A DNA stretch of 64,000 bases from the NCBI GenBank assembly GCA_964019695.1, contig OZ026515.1, positions 131,524,849 to 131,588,848 on the forward strand, written 5' to 3'. Of the stretch, positions 36,501 to 39,500 are shown in pieces. Under the pieces are notes generated by a model. That model saw only the letters and a program-made list of their open reading frames with translations, ran no database searches and was not told the DNA's origin. Within the stretch, counting starts at the first letter, position 1. Each line of letters begins with the position of its first letter. Origin of the DNA: Loripinus fragilis (Eukaryota; Mollusca; Bivalvia; Lucinida; Lucinidae). The position numbers and the translations under genes were made by a program.

Positions 36501-39500
36501 AGCCTTTGCTAATGACATACTCAAAGTATTGGTGTAGATGAAGACCAGAAGTTAGACAGTCTGCTGGATACGTTTGCTTGAGCATTTATTAAAGGCTTAT
36601 ACGCATATGCAAGAGATTAAGCATGCCTCTAGTAGGAGTGTGTAATTAAAAAATAATTTTGTTGTCTTATTTCTCAACCAAGACATATGTTGTCAACTTG
36701 TTGGTACTCAAAAGAACCGTCTCAGTGAGACGGTTCTTTTGAGTACCAACAACATATATTACAACCTATGGATAAGAAAACCTCATTTTTATGCTCAAAA
36801 ACTTTCTTCAAAAATTTTCTTTAATAATATCCAAGGATACCTAATGGAATCTCATGTGCTGACCCATTTTGTTCTTTGCAGCATTGAAAGAGTATACATG
36901 TGTCCTACTGAGGGAATGTTTGGCAAAGGGAGACATTGCCACAGCAGTAAAAACATTCCAACTCTACATTGATTTCAACCTTCCATTCTCCATTGAAATT
37001 CTTATGTGTAGATCCCTACTAGTGGCCTGTTTTGAGATGCGGTACAGTGAGATGGCCCAGAATATCTTTGAACTGTTAGTGAGATGGAATGTATATCCTC
37101 ATCAGAGACTGGACAAACCACCGCATCAGAGGATGGACACACCAAGGAAGATGATTGTGCCCCTCTGGATGACGTTTAACGAGATGTATCTAGTGATGAC
37201 TGAATATATGAAGGGGTTGTATAATAAACTGTGTGATGGGTTGTTGGAGAATGTTCAGCTCACGCCAGCAGATCTCTACCTCATTGTGGTGTTCACAGAG
37301 CATCTTGCCCCCAGTGGTCAACAGGTATGATATGCTACTTTATCATATGACATTGGGTCTGGGAGTGAAATAATGCCATGCAATAAAATCAATAAACCAC
37401 TACTTTTCTTTTTCTGATTTTAAATATAAACGTAATGTTTGTTTCCAGGGTTGAAATTCACAAAGGCTTGTCTGAATAGCAAACAGGGAAGACCCTGATC
37501 TGACTGTAAAGAAGCATTCTGATCTGGTTCAGTACTGTTTGTCTTGGCCCTTTTTTACAGTCAAATGGTGTTAGAAATTTTAGAACATTTACCATAATTA
37601 AGGATCAAATCAGCTTGTATGGATGTCCCTTTGGAATTAGTTGCAAGAAAACCTGATTTTGTTGCAGGCAAACAACAAAGGTGAGGCCAGCCTGAGCATG
37701 CCGTAGTCTGATCAGTGCCTTTGTTATTTTCTCTCGGGATAGTTAATAGCTAAACACCAGGATTCGCACAGGCTTGAAAAGTACTTGAATATACAGAACT
37801 GTCTTGAAAAGTCCTTGAAAAATAAATTTACCTTGATGAGTACTTAAAAACACTCAAAGGCCTTGAAAAGTCCTTGAATTTTACCATTTACAGGAGGATT
37901 CAACAGTGTTTTTGGAGACTGATATCAGTATAACATTGTGGTCCCTTTATTTGGTGCAGCATATGCTGCACCAAATGCTGCACCAAATAAAGACACCACA
38001 ATTTTATATTAATTTTCTAAAATTTATATCATTAGATTAGAAATGCAGTCTAGCGTTTCAAAAATAGAATGTTAACATGTAAAACAGTATTTTTCCTAGT
38101 TTTCAGTCCTTAAAAACAGTAGGAAAGTTTAAACAATACAAAAAAATTACTACACAATTTTAACCCTTTGAAAACCAGAAACCCCAAACGGGTACTTTGG
38201 CAAACAGTGAAGACCCAGCACTGTTTGCTAAGACAATATCACTTGAAAATTCCTTGAATTTTACACAAACTTGCCTGTATGAACTTGTGGATCTAAGCTC
38301 TTAGGTCCAGATTAGCAATAATTTTGAGTGAAACAGGCCTTAAAGTGTGCGTACCAAAAAATATTTTTCTTATTACTAAACCAAAACATATGTTGTGAGT
38401 ACTCAAAAGAACGGTCTCAATGAGACGGTTCTTATGAGCCTCCGAAAAATATGTTAAAACTGATAGGAAAGAAAATGTTGACAATTTTACGCTTTAAGAT
38501 TGTGTTTATCTAAACCCGTCATCTTAACCCGTCACCATGGTGAAAAGATGACTGTTAGAAACCTAATGATATTTCTGTTTTTTTTTTCAGATACCGTTCT
38601 TGTCAGGAACTCCCCTGTCTATACCTTGTGCTCAAAAGATGGTTATTGATATATTAGGTTCCCGGCTTATTACAAGTGTTAGTGCCTTGATCCAGCTTGA
38701 TGGTTCTGTAAAACTGGACCCAGTTTCGCTAGAAAGATGGCTCATTGAAACTGACAAGAAGAGTAAGTTACATATTCTGCCTATACTGATACCAGGCGCC
38801 AGGAAAAGAAAACTTTTCATGCACTACTCAACTGAACATGGCATTACCATGCTCATTAATGTTAGAATGCTAACAATTATTGGCATTTTGATATTTATTA
38901 ACATGATAAATACACCATCCTAGTGTTTGAAAGCAAGAACAGTTTTAAATTTTCAGCATTTAAGTTTTTATTGTCCGATTTTATTAACCTGACACAGGTG
39001 CATAATTTCACGGTTAGTGCACAAGGTATTTTTTCCTTCCATCGACCTTCGGTATTTACTGTAAGTTTTACAAGAATTTTGCAAGTACAAATGCAGATAA
39101 TGAAACGTTTTGCACTGTACTACTGACTAGTCAAGTGGTTTTGGTACAGAGTTTACAACCAAAAGGACCTGAGTTCGAGTCCACGTAAATTCTTTTTTTT
39201 GTATTTTTACCTCTTTATTTGATTCGTTAACTTCATTATTATAGATGTACCACGACCTCTGAGTAATTTCTTTTGGATCATTATATTCAAAAGGTTGATG
39301 CATAACGCATACACTGAGCCAGTCTGTGTGGAACATCTACGTGTTTCAAAATAGAATAGTATACGTAATAAAACGCCTGAAACCCCTTTTTCTAGATCCG
39401 TATGTTCAATTTTGTAAATATAGTAACACGTTTATCTATACTTGCATTTGTTATTGTTAGCTTTGTAGGACCCTCACCGAGAACGTTTACCGTATGCTCG

